The notes: generated from the sequence alone by a model not told the origin. Shown: positions 6,652-15,371, counted from the first letter of the stretch. The stretch is DNA of 54,933 nt from Streptomyces sp. BR123 (GCF_013401435.1 NZ_JACBGN010000013.1:1-54933), one strand, 5' to 3'. Translations and numbers: made by a program.

Positions 6652-9218
6652 TTGGAGGCCACAGCCTTTCCGTCGGCGCCGGTCGCGCCGCGCGTGTACC
6701 GGGGGTGGATGAGTCCCACGCAGGTGTAGGGGAGCCCGTCGACCTCCTCCACCGGGACGCCGCGCTGCCCGGCGAGGAGCCGTACGTGGTCGAGGTCGGG
6801 GCCGGCGCCGCGCCGCGCCAGGATCTTCCACGGCACCCGGCGCAGCAGCACCCGGGTGGTCTCGCCGACGCCGGGCTTGACCAGGTTGACGTCGTGGATG
6901 CCGTACTCCTCGCTGATCCGCTCCACCGCGGCCCAGCCCTCCCAGGTCGGGGTGCGGTCGGCCGCGAGCAGCTCCTTGGCCTCGGCGTCGACGGCGTCGG
7001 CGACCTCCTCGAAGCGGGCGGCGACGGTGTCGACGAAGTCGGCGGAGACGTCGGATCCGCCGAGCTCGCGGTAGAACTTGGCGCCGTGGAAGTCGGCGGG
7101 GCCGACCAGGTCGGGGCGGAGCACCGTCCGCGATATGAGGCCCGAGACGGTGGAGTTGAGGCAGGCGGAGGGGATCAGGAAGTCCTCGCGGGTGCCGTAC
7201 GTGGCGACGCACGAGCCGGGGTCGGCCAGGACCACGATGTCCGGGTTGAACTCCGGGCCGCCCTCCTGGTCGCGGTGGGCGCGCAGGGCGGCGGACAGCT
7301 CGCGCGTGATGGCGCCCTTGCCGGTCCAGCCGTCGACGAAGACGACGTCGGCGGGGTCGTGGTGCGCGGCGAGCCAGCGCAGCGCGTTGGTGTCGATGCC
7401 CCGGCCCCGCACGATGGAGACGGCGTAGTGCGGCAGGTCCAGGCCGTGCCGTGCCTTCGCCCAGCGGCGCATCAGCACGCCGACGGGGGTGCCTGCGCGG
7501 GCCAGGGAGACCAGGACCGGGGACGGGGTGCGCTCGGCGAGGACCGTCTCGGTGACGGTGCCGACGGCGCGGGCGATCCGGGCGGCGGAGGCGTTCAGCG
7601 CGCTCCGGTACAGCTCCTGGTACTGGTCGGACGGCTGGTACTCGACGGGCAGCGATTCGGCGTAGTGTGCGCCGCCCGCCTGGATGGCCTCCTCGCGTTC
7701 CTCGGTCGGGGCCTCCAGGGCCACGCCGGAAAGGTCCTGGAGAAGCCAGCCGACGTCCTCGGCAGCGTACGAGGAGAAGGCGGGGCCGCGCAGGGGCTCG
7801 GGCATGGTCGGCTCCTGCCGGTCGGGAAGGGTCTGGGGGGTCCGCGCGGGCGGTACGTACGAGGGGACGACGGCGAGCAGGACCTGCCCGGTGTGCGGGG
7901 CGAGGCGGGCGAGGAGCCCGTCGGGGGCGTGCAGCGTGTCGGTGTCCCCGTGGCCGTCGACCACGGCGACGACGCTGTCGAAGCCGGCCCCGGCGACGTT
8001 GTAGGCGTACCGGTCGCCCGGTCCGTCGGCGGGGGCGTCGTGGGCGGGGAAGACGAGCCGGGTGCGGATCGCGTAGCCGGGGTCGTCGACGGCGAGGACG
8101 GGCGAGCGGGTGGTGGTGGAGAAGCGGACCTCGCGGGCCGCACCGGACTCCTCCAGCGCCAGCGCGAGGCGCAGCGGCGCGTACATCAGCTCCTCGTTGC
8201 CGAGGACGAGGACACGGCCGGGCGCGGTGCCCAGCGCGTCGGCGAGCTGCCCGGCCAGCGCGGGCAGGGCCTTCTCCAGGCGGTCGCGGTGCGCGGAGGT
8301 GAAGCCGTGGCGCCCGCCGTCGGGCACCCCGGCCGGCCAGGCCAACTCCACCCGCCGGACCGGGGCGGGCCGGGGCGCGGGCACGGGCGATGAGGCGGAG
8401 CCGGAAGCCGGGGCGGAGCCGGAGGGCGTCTCGCGTTCGTGTTGCTCGACCAGGGCCTGTCCCTTGGCGAGGACCCCTTCGGGCAGGTGCACGGTCCCCG
8501 AGGCCAGCGCGAGCAGGTCGACCCGTGCGCCGATCTCGGCGGCGAAGGCGCTGAGCCGCTCGCGGTCGGCCGGGGAGCGCATGTCGACGAGGGCGACGAC
8601 CACGTAGTGGGTGCGCGGGTGGCGGGCGTGCAGGTCGCGGATGGTGTTCAGGACCGTGTTGCCGGTGGAGAACTCGTCGTCGACGAGGACCAGCGGGCCG
8701 CCGCCCGCCAGCAGCTTCGGGTCCTCGGGCAGCAGCAGGTGGGAGGTGGCGTGCGAGTGGCTCTCCTCGAAGCCGCCGACGACCGCCACGCCCGGCACCG
8801 GGCGGCGCGTGGAGTGCAGGTAGGGGGCGGCCTCCAGACCGTCGGCCACGCAGTGGCCGAGGCCGGTCGCGGTCTCCGCGTAGCCGAGGACCACCGCGGC
8901 GGCCGGGTCCTCCCCGGCGGCGTCGAGCAGGGCCCGGACCCGCCGGCCGAGCCCGTATCCGGCGGCGTGGACGGCGCGCGGGGACTGCGGGACGTGCTTG
9001 CCGAGCACCTGCGAGACCAGCAGGTGGGCCCGCTTGGGGTTGCGCCGCAGGGCGAGGCCGAGGAGTTCCTCCAGCCCCGGCCCGCGGGAGCCGTCGGCTC
9101 CCTCCAGGCGTACGCCCAGCCGCTTCGCGACCCAGGTTCCCGACCACACCGCGTCGATCGTCTTGCCCTTCTCCGTCGTCACACCAGACACATCATTCAC
9201 ATCAGCCATGCCGGCCAT
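6648..9218 (-). CDS. fusion of PRTase-TRSP and StiP-type PRTase-PELOTA
   Basis: 856 residues in one open frame. Residues 1-260 are an orotate-PRTase-like domain with the PRPP loop LVLVDDEFSTGNT (177-189). Residues about 285-455 are a TRSP domain carrying its signature TTTRSPV (368-374). After a Pro-rich linker, residues 472-780 match the StiP/PRTase_1 family, including VVFVDGWTGKGAI. The end (about 790-845, VPWKILARRGAGPDLD onward) matches a PELOTA-type RNA-binding domain. In many genomes these halves are separate genes. A good Shine-Dalgarno and an ATG sit at the junction (7803-7816), so the StiP half might also be made alone. It is co-transcribed with the CitE-like gene upstream and the HAD gene downstream. 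Comparative work links such sets to a nucleoside-like metabolite. Confidence 0.88.
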   Translation of the reverse strand: MAGMADVNDVSGVTTEKGKTIDAVWSGTWVAKRLGVRLEGADGSRGPGLEELLGLALRRNPKRAHLLVSQVLGKHVPQSPRAVHAAGYGLGRRVRALLDAAGEDPAAAVVLGYAETATGLGHCVADGLEAAPYLHSTRRPVPGVAVVGGFEESHSHATSHLLLPEDPKLLAGGGPLVLVDDEFSTGNTVLNTIRDLHARHPRTHYVVVALVDMRSPADRERLSAFAAEIGARVDLLALASGTVHLPEGVLAKGQALVEQHERETPSGSAPASGSASSPVPAPRPAPVRRVELAWPAGVPDGGRHGFTSAHRDRLEKALPALAGQLADALGTAPGRVLVLGNEELMYAPLRLALALEESGAAREVRFSTTTRSPVLAVDDPGYAIRTRLVFPAHDAPADGPGDRYAYNVAGAGFDSVVAVVDGHGDTDTLHAPDGLLARLAPHTGQVLLAVVPSYVPPARTPQTLPDRQEPTMPEPLRGPAFSSYAAEDVGWLLQDLSGVALEAPTEEREEAIQAGGAHYAESLPVEYQPSDQYQELYRSALNASAARIARAVGTVTETVLAERTPSPVLVSLARAGTPVGVLMRRWAKARHGLDLPHYAVSIVRGRGIDTNALRWLAAHHDPADVVFVDGWTGKGAITRELSAALRAHRDQEGGPEFNPDIVVLADPGSCVATYGTREDFLIPSACLNSTVSGLISRTVLRPDLVGPADFHGAKFYRELGGSDVSADFVDTVAARFEEVADAVDAEAKELLAADRTPTWEGWAAVERISEEYGIHDVNLVKPGVGETTRVLLRRVPWKILARRGAGPDLDHVRLLAGQRGVPVEEVDGLPYTCVGLIHPRYTRGATGADGKAVASK
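7803..7816 (-). promoter_or_regulatory. internal Shine-Dalgarno and ATG at the fusion junction
   Basis: On the minus strand AGGAG (7812-7816) is followed after six bases by ATG (7805-7803), which begins MPEPLRGPAF. This is in frame with the whole gene and sits exactly between the TRSP and StiP domains. Confidence 0.5.
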
Positions 9219-9239
9219 GCCTGCCGCCCCGGGGCCCGC

Positions 9240-10415
9240 TCATGCCTGGAGCCCTGCCGTGAGCAGGTCGACGAAGCCGACCTGCTCCCTCGCCACTCCG
9301 AACGCCTCGGCGCGCAGCATGGTGCGCTCCGCCCAGGCCCGGTGGGGCTTCACCTCGTTCATCTTGTTCGTGTAGGCGGAGCGCATGACGCCGCCGCCGG
9401 TGCGCTCGGGGCGGAGGATGTCCTGGGCGTCGCTGAACTCCTCGTGGGAGACCACCGACAGCGCGTGCACGGGTGTGACGTGGACCGGGTGGATGCAGGT
9501 CTTGCCGAGGAGTCCGTTCGCCCGGTCGAGTTCGATCTCGCGCAGCAGCCCGTCCAGGTCGTGCTCGATCAGGGCGGTGCGCAGTTCTTCGACGCCCTCC
9601 TCCAGGAAGGGGCTGCGCCGCAGCTGCGGCTTGAAGAGGCGCTGCTGGCTGCGGAAGTACTCCCAGACCGGTCCGGTGACGGTGAAGCCGGTGCCGTCGG
9701 CGCGGCTGAGCACGTTGACCACGTCGGCGATGACCCCGGCGACGATCTGGACGTCGTAGGCGGTCATGTCGGAGGTGCGGCGCAGGCCGTACACGGAGCA
9801 GAAGTCGGTGACGCCGAGGCGCAGGGCGAGCACGCGCTCGCGGTAGCGGTTGACCGTGCGGGAGATCCCGGCGAGGGCCTCGACGCGGGTTTCGAGGTGG
9901 AGCAGGTCGGGGGTTTCCAGGACGGGCATCGCGTAGAGCCGCGGGAGCCCGCTGAGGGCCTCCGCCTCGGCGACGGCGTCGAGGAAGGCGGGGCCGCGGC
10001 TCGCGGTGAACTTGGGTAGGACGAATCCGGCCAGTCTGCGGACGGTGCTGCCGAGGCGGCGCGCGAGGTCGGGGATCTGCTCGGGGGTGCGGACGCGGAT
10101 GAAGAGGAGGGGGAGCTCCGGACCGGCCGTGCCCTGTTCGTCGAGGGCGGTGAACTGGCGCACGAGGTTCTCCTCGGCGTCGCGCACGTCCGCGTCGCTG
10201 ATGGAATCCTCCAGGCAGAGGACCATGGAGACGACTCCGCGGGCGGCCTGCTTGCGGATGTCGTCGGCGAGGGTGGGGCGGGTGGCGGGGCTGTAGAGGG
10301 TGGCCCCGAGGGCGGCGGCGAGCAGGCGTGCGGGCGAGGCGGCGGTGAACTCGGCCGGCTCCATGTGGAAGAGATCGTGCCGGACCGCGGGCGATATGTG
10401 CCCAAAGTGACGCAT
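9240..10415 (-). CDS. CitE-like HpcH/HpaI aldolase/lyase of the Ter locus
   Basis: 391 residues. CitE-type (beta/alpha)8 features are visible: TLYSPATRPTLADDI near the start, the acidic metal ligand in MVLCLEDSI, arginine-containing RVRTPEQI, and the C-terminal CIHPVHVTPVHA segment. Such enzymes cleave or form C-C bonds in acyl-CoA or related substrates. It is the first gene of the minus-strand Ter operon, 21 bases from the PRTase fusion, and diverges from a TerD gene. CitE-like proteins recur in Ter loci as part of a predicted biosynthetic module. The substrate is unknown. Confidence 0.88.
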   Translation of the reverse strand: MRHFGHISPAVRHDLFHMEPAEFTAASPARLLAAALGATLYSPATRPTLADDIRKQAARGVVSMVLCLEDSISDADVRDAEENLVRQFTALDEQGTAGPELPLLFIRVRTPEQIPDLARRLGSTVRRLAGFVLPKFTASRGPAFLDAVAEAEALSGLPRLYAMPVLETPDLLHLETRVEALAGISRTVNRYRERVLALRLGVTDFCSVYGLRRTSDMTAYDVQIVAGVIADVVNVLSRADGTGFTVTGPVWEYFRSQQRLFKPQLRRSPFLEEGVEELRTALIEHDLDGLLREIELDRANGLLGKTCIHPVHVTPVHALSVVSHEEFSDAQDILRPERTGGGVMRSAYTNKMNEVKPHRAWAERTMLRAEAFGVAREQVGFVDLLTAGLQA

Positions 10416-10600
10416 GTGCTTCCCCCGTACCGTCTCGGCGGCCCAACTGGCATGGCCGGTAATAGTACGTACGAATCTGGGTCAAGAGTTCCTCAAGCAC
10501 ATGAAGTTCAGGTAACCCTTATGCACCATGCCCACGGTCGACGGCCGGGGCAAGGCCCTGCGGGGGGCCGCGTTGTTCCGCGCCGCCCCGGGAGGGCAGG
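10416..10600. promoter_or_regulatory. divergent promoter region, CitE-like/TerD
   Basis: A 185-base spacer that is more AT-rich than its surroundings. On the minus strand TTGACC and TACTAT occur close together near a GTACGTAC palindrome (around 10460-10490). Spacing does not fit a simple sigma-70 promoter, so the exact elements are uncertain. It must drive both the enzyme operon and the 10601 TerD gene. Confidence 0.4.
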
Positions 10601-11401
10601 ATGACGGGCATGACGCACGCGATGCAGAAGGGCTCGAACATCCCGGTGACCACGGCGGCGGTCCGGGCGGTGCTGCGCTGGACCGGCGGTCCCGAGGTAC
10701 CGGACGTGGACGCCTCGGCGCTGCTGGTGGGCCCGGACGGACGGGTGCGCTCGGACGAGGACTTCGTCTTCTACAACCAACCCCGCCACCCCTCCGGATC
10801 CGTCTGGCGGCTCGGCAAGAAGCAGGTCGGCGAGTCCGTCACCGACGCCGTCCAGGCGGATCTGCGGACGGCGCCCTCGGCCGTGGACCGGATCCTGGTG
10901 GTCGCCTCCGCCGAGGACGTACCGTTCGAGCGGGTCCGGGACCTGCGGATCCTGCTGTACGACGCCACCGCGGCCGGCGCCTCCGAGCCCCTGGCCTACT
11001 TCGACGTACGGCCCGAGACCGGCGCCGAGACCGCCCTGATCTGCGGGGAGCTGTACCGCCGGGGCGACGCGTGGAAGTTCCGCGCGCTCGGCGAGGGCTA
11101 CTCCGACGGGCTGGTGGGGCTGGCGACCGACCACGGCATCTCGGTGGACGAGAACGCCGCCGACGGTGCCGAGGGCCCGTCCGCGGGCGCGGGCGCGGCC
11201 GGGCCCACCTCCGAGCAGACGGCCGCGATGCAGCCGCCGACGCCGCCTCCGCACCCGCCCACGCCGCGGACGCAGGCCCCGCCGGCCGCACAGCCGGCGT
11301 ACGGGTATCCGCAGCCGGTGTCCCCGGCGCCGGTGCCGGCGCCGGGCGGCGACCCGTCGTTCCGGCTGCCGGTGCAGGGCCCGCAGTTCATCCGCCGCTG
11401 A
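10601..11401 (+). CDS. TerD-family protein with Pro-rich tail
   Basis: 266 residues. The TerD beta-sandwich spans about residues 10-185, with DVDASALLVG, DEDFVFYNQPRHPSGSV, AYFDVRPETGAETALICG and WKFRALGEGY. The acidic calcium-binding stretch seen in the two classical TerDs of this window (GEGxGDDE) is missing here and reads KKQVGESVTDA. Residues 190-266 are Pro/Ala/Gln-rich and probably disordered. GGAGGG at 10591-10596 supports the start. It diverges from the enzymatic Ter operon. It is probably a diverged TerD paralogue acting as an adaptor rather than a calcium sensor, which is inference. Confidence 0.9.
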   Translation: MTGMTHAMQKGSNIPVTTAAVRAVLRWTGGPEVPDVDASALLVGPDGRVRSDEDFVFYNQPRHPSGSVWRLGKKQVGESVTDAVQADLRTAPSAVDRILVVASAEDVPFERVRDLRILLYDATAAGASEPLAYFDVRPETGAETALICGELYRRGDAWKFRALGEGYSDGLVGLATDHGISVDENAADGAEGPSAGAGAAGPTSEQTAAMQPPTPPPHPPTPRTQAPPAAQPAYGYPQPVSPAPVPAPGGDPSFRLPVQGPQFIRR

Positions 11402-11420
11402 CGCCGCCGGGTGGGGGCGG

Positions 11421-12158
11421 TCAGGCCTTGGTGCTCTTGTAGCCCCGCCCCCACTGCAGGCCCCAGCCGTACAGCCGGTCCAGCTCGGCCTGGAACCCGT
11501 ACACGAACTTCACCTCGCGGCGCACGATCAGCTCGCCCTTGACGTGCTCCAGGGAGACCACCGCGCAGGAGCGGGCCTGCGGGTGCCGCTCCTCCAGCGG
11601 GATCTCGATCCGCGGCCCGGTGATCGGGTAGAGGGTGACCAGGGCGTGCGTCCGGTCGAAGGCCGGGGTCTGGTCGTAGATGTAGACGAAGACCAGCAGA
11701 CGCTTGATCTCGTCCGCGTGGTCGAGGTTGACGAAGATCGTCTCGCCGGAGGGCGCGCCGAACCGGTCGTCGCCGCTGAGCTTCACGTACGGCGGGCTGT
11801 TGATGTCGCCCAGCAGGTTGCCCAGCGGCTGGACGACGCCCCGGGTGCCGTCGGCCAGCTCGTACAGGCAGCCGACGTCGAGGTCGACGTTGACCATGCC
11901 CTGGGTGTGCCCCTGCACCACGTCCGGCTTGAACAGCTTGAACGGGTGCCTCAGCAGCTGCCCGCTCCGGCCGCTGCGGCCGCCGATGTCGGAGCTGCGC
12001 ATCCGCCAGGACAGGTTGACGCGCAGATTGCCGTGGACGGCCCCCTGCTTGGTCAGCGACACCGTCGGCTGGCGCTTGGTGAGCTCGATCGCCGAAGAGG
12101 CGTTGCCCGAGTCGAACTGCAGGGCACGGCTGCCCCTGATGCCGTCGAAGAATCCCAT
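11421..12158 (-). CDS. TerA-like tellurium-resistance protein
   Basis: 245 residues starting MGFFDGIRGS. GGGGGGACAGGGG just upstream sets this start rather than a longer frame. Segments IELTKRQPTVSLTKQG, LRVNLSWR, VDLDVGCLYEL and LVFVYIYD recall the TerD/TerA beta-sandwich, with added C-terminal strands (VKFVYGFQAELDRLYGWG). TerA-like proteins are cytoplasmic partners of TerD in metal and chemical stress loci. It lies downstream of the DUF475 gene but is separated from it by a hairpin, so it may have its own promoter. Confidence 0.8.
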   Translation of the reverse strand: MGFFDGIRGSRALQFDSGNASSAIELTKRQPTVSLTKQGAVHGNLRVNLSWRMRSSDIGGRSGRSGQLLRHPFKLFKPDVVQGHTQGMVNVDLDVGCLYELADGTRGVVQPLGNLLGDINSPPYVKLSGDDRFGAPSGETIFVNLDHADEIKRLLVFVYIYDQTPAFDRTHALVTLYPITGPRIEIPLEERHPQARSCAVVSLEHVKGELIVRREVKFVYGFQAELDRLYGWGLQWGRGYKSTKA

Positions 12159-12242
12159 CCCCTGTCCCCCCTGACTGCCGGGATCCCCAAGATCCCCCTG
12201 TGGTTCCCGCGCGGGCCGCCGCGAGGGCGCGGCCACGCGGAC

Positions 12243-12282
12243 GGGGCGGCCCCCCGGGTCCGTGGACCCAGCAGGCCGCCCC
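12243..12282 (-). terminator. hairpin after the DUF475 gene
   Basis: A bulged stem (GGGGCGGCC...GGGTCC GT GGACCC...GGCCGCCCC) lies 30 bases past the DUF475 stop and before the TerA-like start. It has no T-run. Confidence 0.5.
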
Positions 12283-12311
12283 GCATGGAGCGTTCCGCAA
12301 TACCGCCGCGG

Positions 12312-13430
12312 TCATGCCTCGGCAGACGCGCCCTCCAGCTCCAGCCGCTTGTTGCGGTGCACGGAGGACCAGAAGGAGGCGGCGATCAGGACCACGCCGA
12401 TGAGGCCGGTGATGATCTCGCTGATCTCGTGCTGGATGGTGATGAGCAGGATGAAGGCGAGGGCGCCGATCGCGTAGTGCGCGCCGTGCTCCAGGTAGAC
12501 GTAGTCGTCCAGGGTTCCCTGGCGGACCAGGTAGACCGTGAGCGACCGGACGTACATGGCTCCGATGCCGAGGCCGAGCGCCATCCAGAAGATGTGGTTG
12601 GTGATGGCGAAGGCGCCGATGACGCCGTCGAAGGAGAAGGAGGCGTCGAGCACCTCCAGGTAGAGGAAGAGGAAGAACGCGGCCTTGCCGGCCAGGCCGA
12701 CGGCGGAGACCTGCTTGCCCTCGGCCTTGGCCTTCTCCTCCTCCTCGTGCTCGCGCTCCTCTTCCTCCTCCAGCTTGTCCTCGAAGTAGGAGGAGAGGCC
12801 GCCGACGATCAGGTAGGTGATCAGACCGGCGACGCCGGCCAGCAGGACGGTGGCGGACTTGTCCGCGTGGCCCGTGCTGATGTGGGCGTTCGTCGCGAAG
12901 GTCATCGCGGTGACCAGCAGGGCGATCAGGGCGATGCACACCGAGAGCATGTCGACCTTGCCGAGCTTGGCCAGCGGCCGCTCCAGCCAGGCGAGCCACT
13001 TGTGCTCGCGCTCCTCGAAGACGAAGTCGAGGAAGATCATCAGCAGGAACATGCCGCCGAAGGCCGCGATCGCCGGGTGGGCGTCGGTGACCAGCGCCTC
13101 GTAACGCTCGGGGTGCTCCAGGGCCAGCTCGATGGCCTCGATCGGACCCACCTTGGCGCTGATCGCGACGATGGCCACGGGGAACACCAGCCGCATACCG
13201 AAGACCGCGATCAGGATGCCGATCGTGAGGAAGATCTTCTGCCAGAAGGCATTCATCTTCTTCAGGACGCCGGCGTTGACGACCGCGTTGTCGAAGGACA
13301 GCGAGATTTCGAGGATCGACAGGATCAGCACGATCCCGAACGCCTCCCACCCCCACTGCCAAGCGGCGAAGGCAAGGCCGAGCGCCGTGATGGCGAACGA
13401 CCAGCCGAAGGTTTTCAGAACCACTGGCAC
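12312..13430 (-). CDS. DUF475 (TerC-superfamily) membrane protein
   Basis: 372 residues with about nine hydrophobic segments. Two repeated acidic motifs, ILEISLSFDNAV and LEVLDASFSFDGV, match the TerC/DUF475 signature, in which Asp and Asn residues inside the membrane bind a metal ion. A charged cytoplasmic loop (DKLEEEEEREHEEEEKAKA) separates the halves. It is probably a metal transporter or metal-dependent anchor for TerD proteins. The GTG start lies 19 bases after the TerD stop, so the two form an operon. Confidence 0.9.
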   Translation of the reverse strand: MPVVLKTFGWSFAITALGLAFAAWQWGWEAFGIVLILSILEISLSFDNAVVNAGVLKKMNAFWQKIFLTIGILIAVFGMRLVFPVAIVAISAKVGPIEAIELALEHPERYEALVTDAHPAIAAFGGMFLLMIFLDFVFEEREHKWLAWLERPLAKLGKVDMLSVCIALIALLVTAMTFATNAHISTGHADKSATVLLAGVAGLITYLIVGGLSSYFEDKLEEEEEREHEEEEKAKAEGKQVSAVGLAGKAAFFLFLYLEVLDASFSFDGVIGAFAITNHIFWMALGLGIGAMYVRSLTVYLVRQGTLDDYVYLEHGAHYAIGALAFILLITIQHEISEIITGLIGVVLIAASFWSSVHRNKRLELEGASAEA

Positions 13431-13449
13431 CCCATGTTCTCGTATGGCT

Positions 13450-14025
13450 TTACGAAACGTTGACCCCGAAGTCTAGAGCGATGCCCCTCAGGCCCGACGC
13501 GTACCCCTGACCCACCGCCCGGAACTTCCATTCGCCGCCGTACCGGTAGACCTCACCGAAGATCATTGCGGTTTCGGTCGAGGCGTCCTCCGTGAGGTCG
13601 TAGCGGGCCAGCTCCCGGCCGTCCGACTCGTTCACGACCCGGATGAAAGCGTTGGTCACCTGCCCGAACGCCTGCCGGCGGGCGTCCGCCTCGTGGATGG
13701 AGACCGGAAAGACGATCTTGTCGACCTCGGCCGGCACCTTGGTCAGGTCGATGATGATCGACTCGTCGTCGCCGTCACCCTCGCCGGTGAGGTTGTCACC
13801 CGTGTGTTCGACGGAGCCCTCGGGGCTCTTGAGGTTGTTGTAGAACACGAAGTACCGGTCCCCCAGGACCCGGCCGTCGCGGCACATCAGCGCGCTGGCG
13901 TCGAGGTCGAAGTCGGCCCCTGTCGTCGAACGCGCGTCCCAGCCCAGGCCGACCAGGATCCGGGTGAGGTTCGGTGCGGCCTTGGAGAGGGAGACGTTGC
14001 CCCCCTTGGCGAGTGTGACGCCCAT
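13450..14025 (-). CDS. terD: TerD-family calcium-binding stress protein
   Basis: 191 residues, the standard TerD length. It begins [15 protein letters not shown] and carries DFDLDASA, the [20 protein letters not shown] segment and the acidic calcium loop [10 protein letters not shown]. It ends [18 protein letters not shown]. TerD proteins bind Ca2+ and are needed for tellurite and oxidative stress tolerance and, in Streptomyces, normal development. GGGGAGGA precedes the ATG. It is followed directly by the DUF475 gene and preceded by a paralogue behind a strong hairpin. Confidence 0.95.
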   Translation of the reverse strand: MGVTLAKGGNVSLSKAAPNLTRILVGLGWDARSTTGADFDLDASALMCRDGRVLGDRYFVFYNNLKSPEGSVEHTGDNLTGEGDGDDESIIIDLTKVPAEVDKIVFPVSIHEADARRQAFGQVTNAFIRVVNESDGRELARYDLTEDASTETAMIFGEVYRYGGEWKFRAVGQGYASGLRGIALDFGVNVS

Positions 14026-14110
14026 GTTGAAGTCCTCCCCGGACGACGTGGTGGTCGGGCCCGTCCGCGGGTGGCCGGGCCTGCGGTGCGGTGACGCGGT
14101 GGTGCAAGCG

Positions 14111-14151
14111 CGTCCGGCGCCGTACACGGAATGTGTGCACGGCGCCGGACG
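14111..14151 (-). terminator. hairpin between the two terD genes
   Basis: A perfect 13-base stem (CGTCCGGCGCCGT with ACGGCGCCGGACG, 15-base loop) lies 19 bases past the stop of the 14170 gene. There is no T-run, as is common in Streptomyces. Confidence 0.7.
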
Positions 14152-14169
14152 GGTGAACAGCGGACGGGA

Positions 14170-14745
14170 TCAGACGTTGACGCCGAAGTCCCGCGCGATG
14201 CCGGCCAGGCCGGAGGCGTAACCCTGGCCGATGGCGCGGAACTTCCACTCGGCGCCGTTGCGGTAGAGCTCGCCGAAGACCATGGCGGTCTCGGTCGAGG
14301 CGTCCTCGGAGAGGTCGTAGCGGGCGAGCTCCGTGTTGTCCGCCTGGTTCACGACGCGGATGTACGCGTTGCGCACCTGGCCGAAGCTCTGCTGGCGGCT
14401 GTCGGCCTCGTAGATCGAGACCGGGAACACGATCTTGGCAACGTCGGCCGGGACGGAGGCCAGGTTGACCTTGATCGCCTCGTCGTCACCCTCGCCCTCG
14501 CCGGTGCGGTTGTCACCGGTGTGCTCGACCGAGCCGTCCGGGCTCTTCATGTTGTTGAAGAACACGAAGTTCGCGTCACTGGTGACCTTGCCCTGGTCGT
14601 TGGTCAGGATCGCGCTGGCGTCGAGGTCGAAGTCGACACCGGTGGTGGTGCGAGCATCCCAGCCCAGACCGACGAGCACTGCGGTCAGGTTCGGCGCGCT
14701 CTTGGTCAGCGAGACGTTGCCGCCCTTGCTGAGGCTGACTCCCAC
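14170..14745 (-). CDS. terD: TerD-family calcium-binding stress protein
   Basis: 191 residues, with the same architecture as the 13450 paralogue: [43 protein letters not shown] and the calcium loop [10 protein letters not shown]. It has a GTG start behind GGAGG. It is the first gene of the terD stretch. A candidate SigR-type promoter and an 18-base inverted repeat lie just upstream, and a hairpin separates it from the next terD. It probably acts as a calcium-dependent stress sensor with the DUF475 membrane protein. Confidence 0.95.
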   Translation of the reverse strand: MGVSLSKGGNVSLTKSAPNLTAVLVGLGWDARTTTGVDFDLDASAILTNDQGKVTSDANFVFFNNMKSPDGSVEHTGDNRTGEGEGDDEAIKVNLASVPADVAKIVFPVSIYEADSRQQSFGQVRNAYIRVVNQADNTELARYDLSEDASTETAMVFGELYRNGAEWKFRAIGQGYASGLAGIARDFGVNV

Positions 14746-14832
14746 GGGTCCTCCAATGAATTAATGTGCGGGGCGGTGCCCCTGTCGTGCGATGGGGGCC
14801 CTCCCAGCGGGGGCTGGGGGAGCTACCGGATC

Positions 14833-14860
14833 AACGTGCTGATCCTAGTGACGGGTTCCC
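14833..14860 (-). promoter_or_regulatory. candidate SigR-type promoter of terD
   Basis: On the minus strand GGGAAC (14860-14855), 18 bases, then CGTT (14836-14833). The SigR consensus is GGAAT-N18-GTT, so this is one base off at the -35. It overlaps an inverted repeat GGATCA-N6-TGATCC (14828-14845). Confidence 0.35.
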
Positions 14861-14912
14861 GCCGCCACGCGGTATTTGCCCGCGGAAGCGCCCGGCGGAA
14901 CGGGATGCGGGG

Positions 14913-15371
14913 TCACAGGCTGTCGAGCGCCTTGATGTACTCGTTCAGGTCACGCGCGTCGGGCAGCCCGTTGACGACGCTCCAGCGCACGATGCCGTCC
15001 TTGTCGATGATGAAGGTGCCGCGGACCGCGCAGCCCTTCTCCTCGTCGAAGACGCCGTACGCGCGGGAGGTCTCCCCGTGCGGCCAGAAGTCGGAGAGCA
15101 GCGGGTAGTCGAAGCCCTCGTTGTCGGCGAAGACGCGCAGGGTCGGCACGGAGTCGTTCGAGACGGCGAGGAGCTGGACCTCGTCGTTCTGGAAGCGGGG
15201 CAGCCGGTCGCGCAGCTCGCACAGCTCGCCGGTGCAGACACCGGTGAAGGCGAACGGGTAGAACAGCAGCACCACGGCCTTCTCACCGCGGAAGTCGGAG
15301 AGCCGGACGGTGGCGCCGTGGTTGTCCTTGAGCTCGAAGTCCGGTGCCTTGCTGCCGATCTCGATGGCCAT
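14913..15371 (-). CDS. peroxiredoxin (AhpE/BCP-like)
   Basis: 152 residues. The thioredoxin-fold peroxidase motif YPFAFTGVCTGELCEL carries Thr43 and the peroxidatic Cys46; Cys51 and a later Cys in GCAVRG are candidate resolving residues. GTFIIDKDG is the conserved strand. It reduces hydrogen and organic peroxides in the cytoplasm. The start MAIEIGSKAP is chosen by family alignment; an ATG three codons earlier (MRQMAIE) is possible because it has a better AAGG. It stands next to the terD genes, consistent with a stress neighbourhood. Confidence 0.92.
   Translation of the reverse strand: MAIEIGSKAPDFELKDNHGATVRLSDFRGEKAVVLLFYPFAFTGVCTGELCELRDRLPRFQNDEVQLLAVSNDSVPTLRVFADNEGFDYPLLSDFWPHGETSRAYGVFDEEKGCAVRGTFIIDKDGIVRWSVVNGLPDARDLNEYIKALDSL

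Noticed and set aside
6652..9147. Minus-strand frame joined to the HAD gene
   Set aside because: It is the second frame of the PRTase fusion gene; only the part from GTG 6651 is HAD-like.
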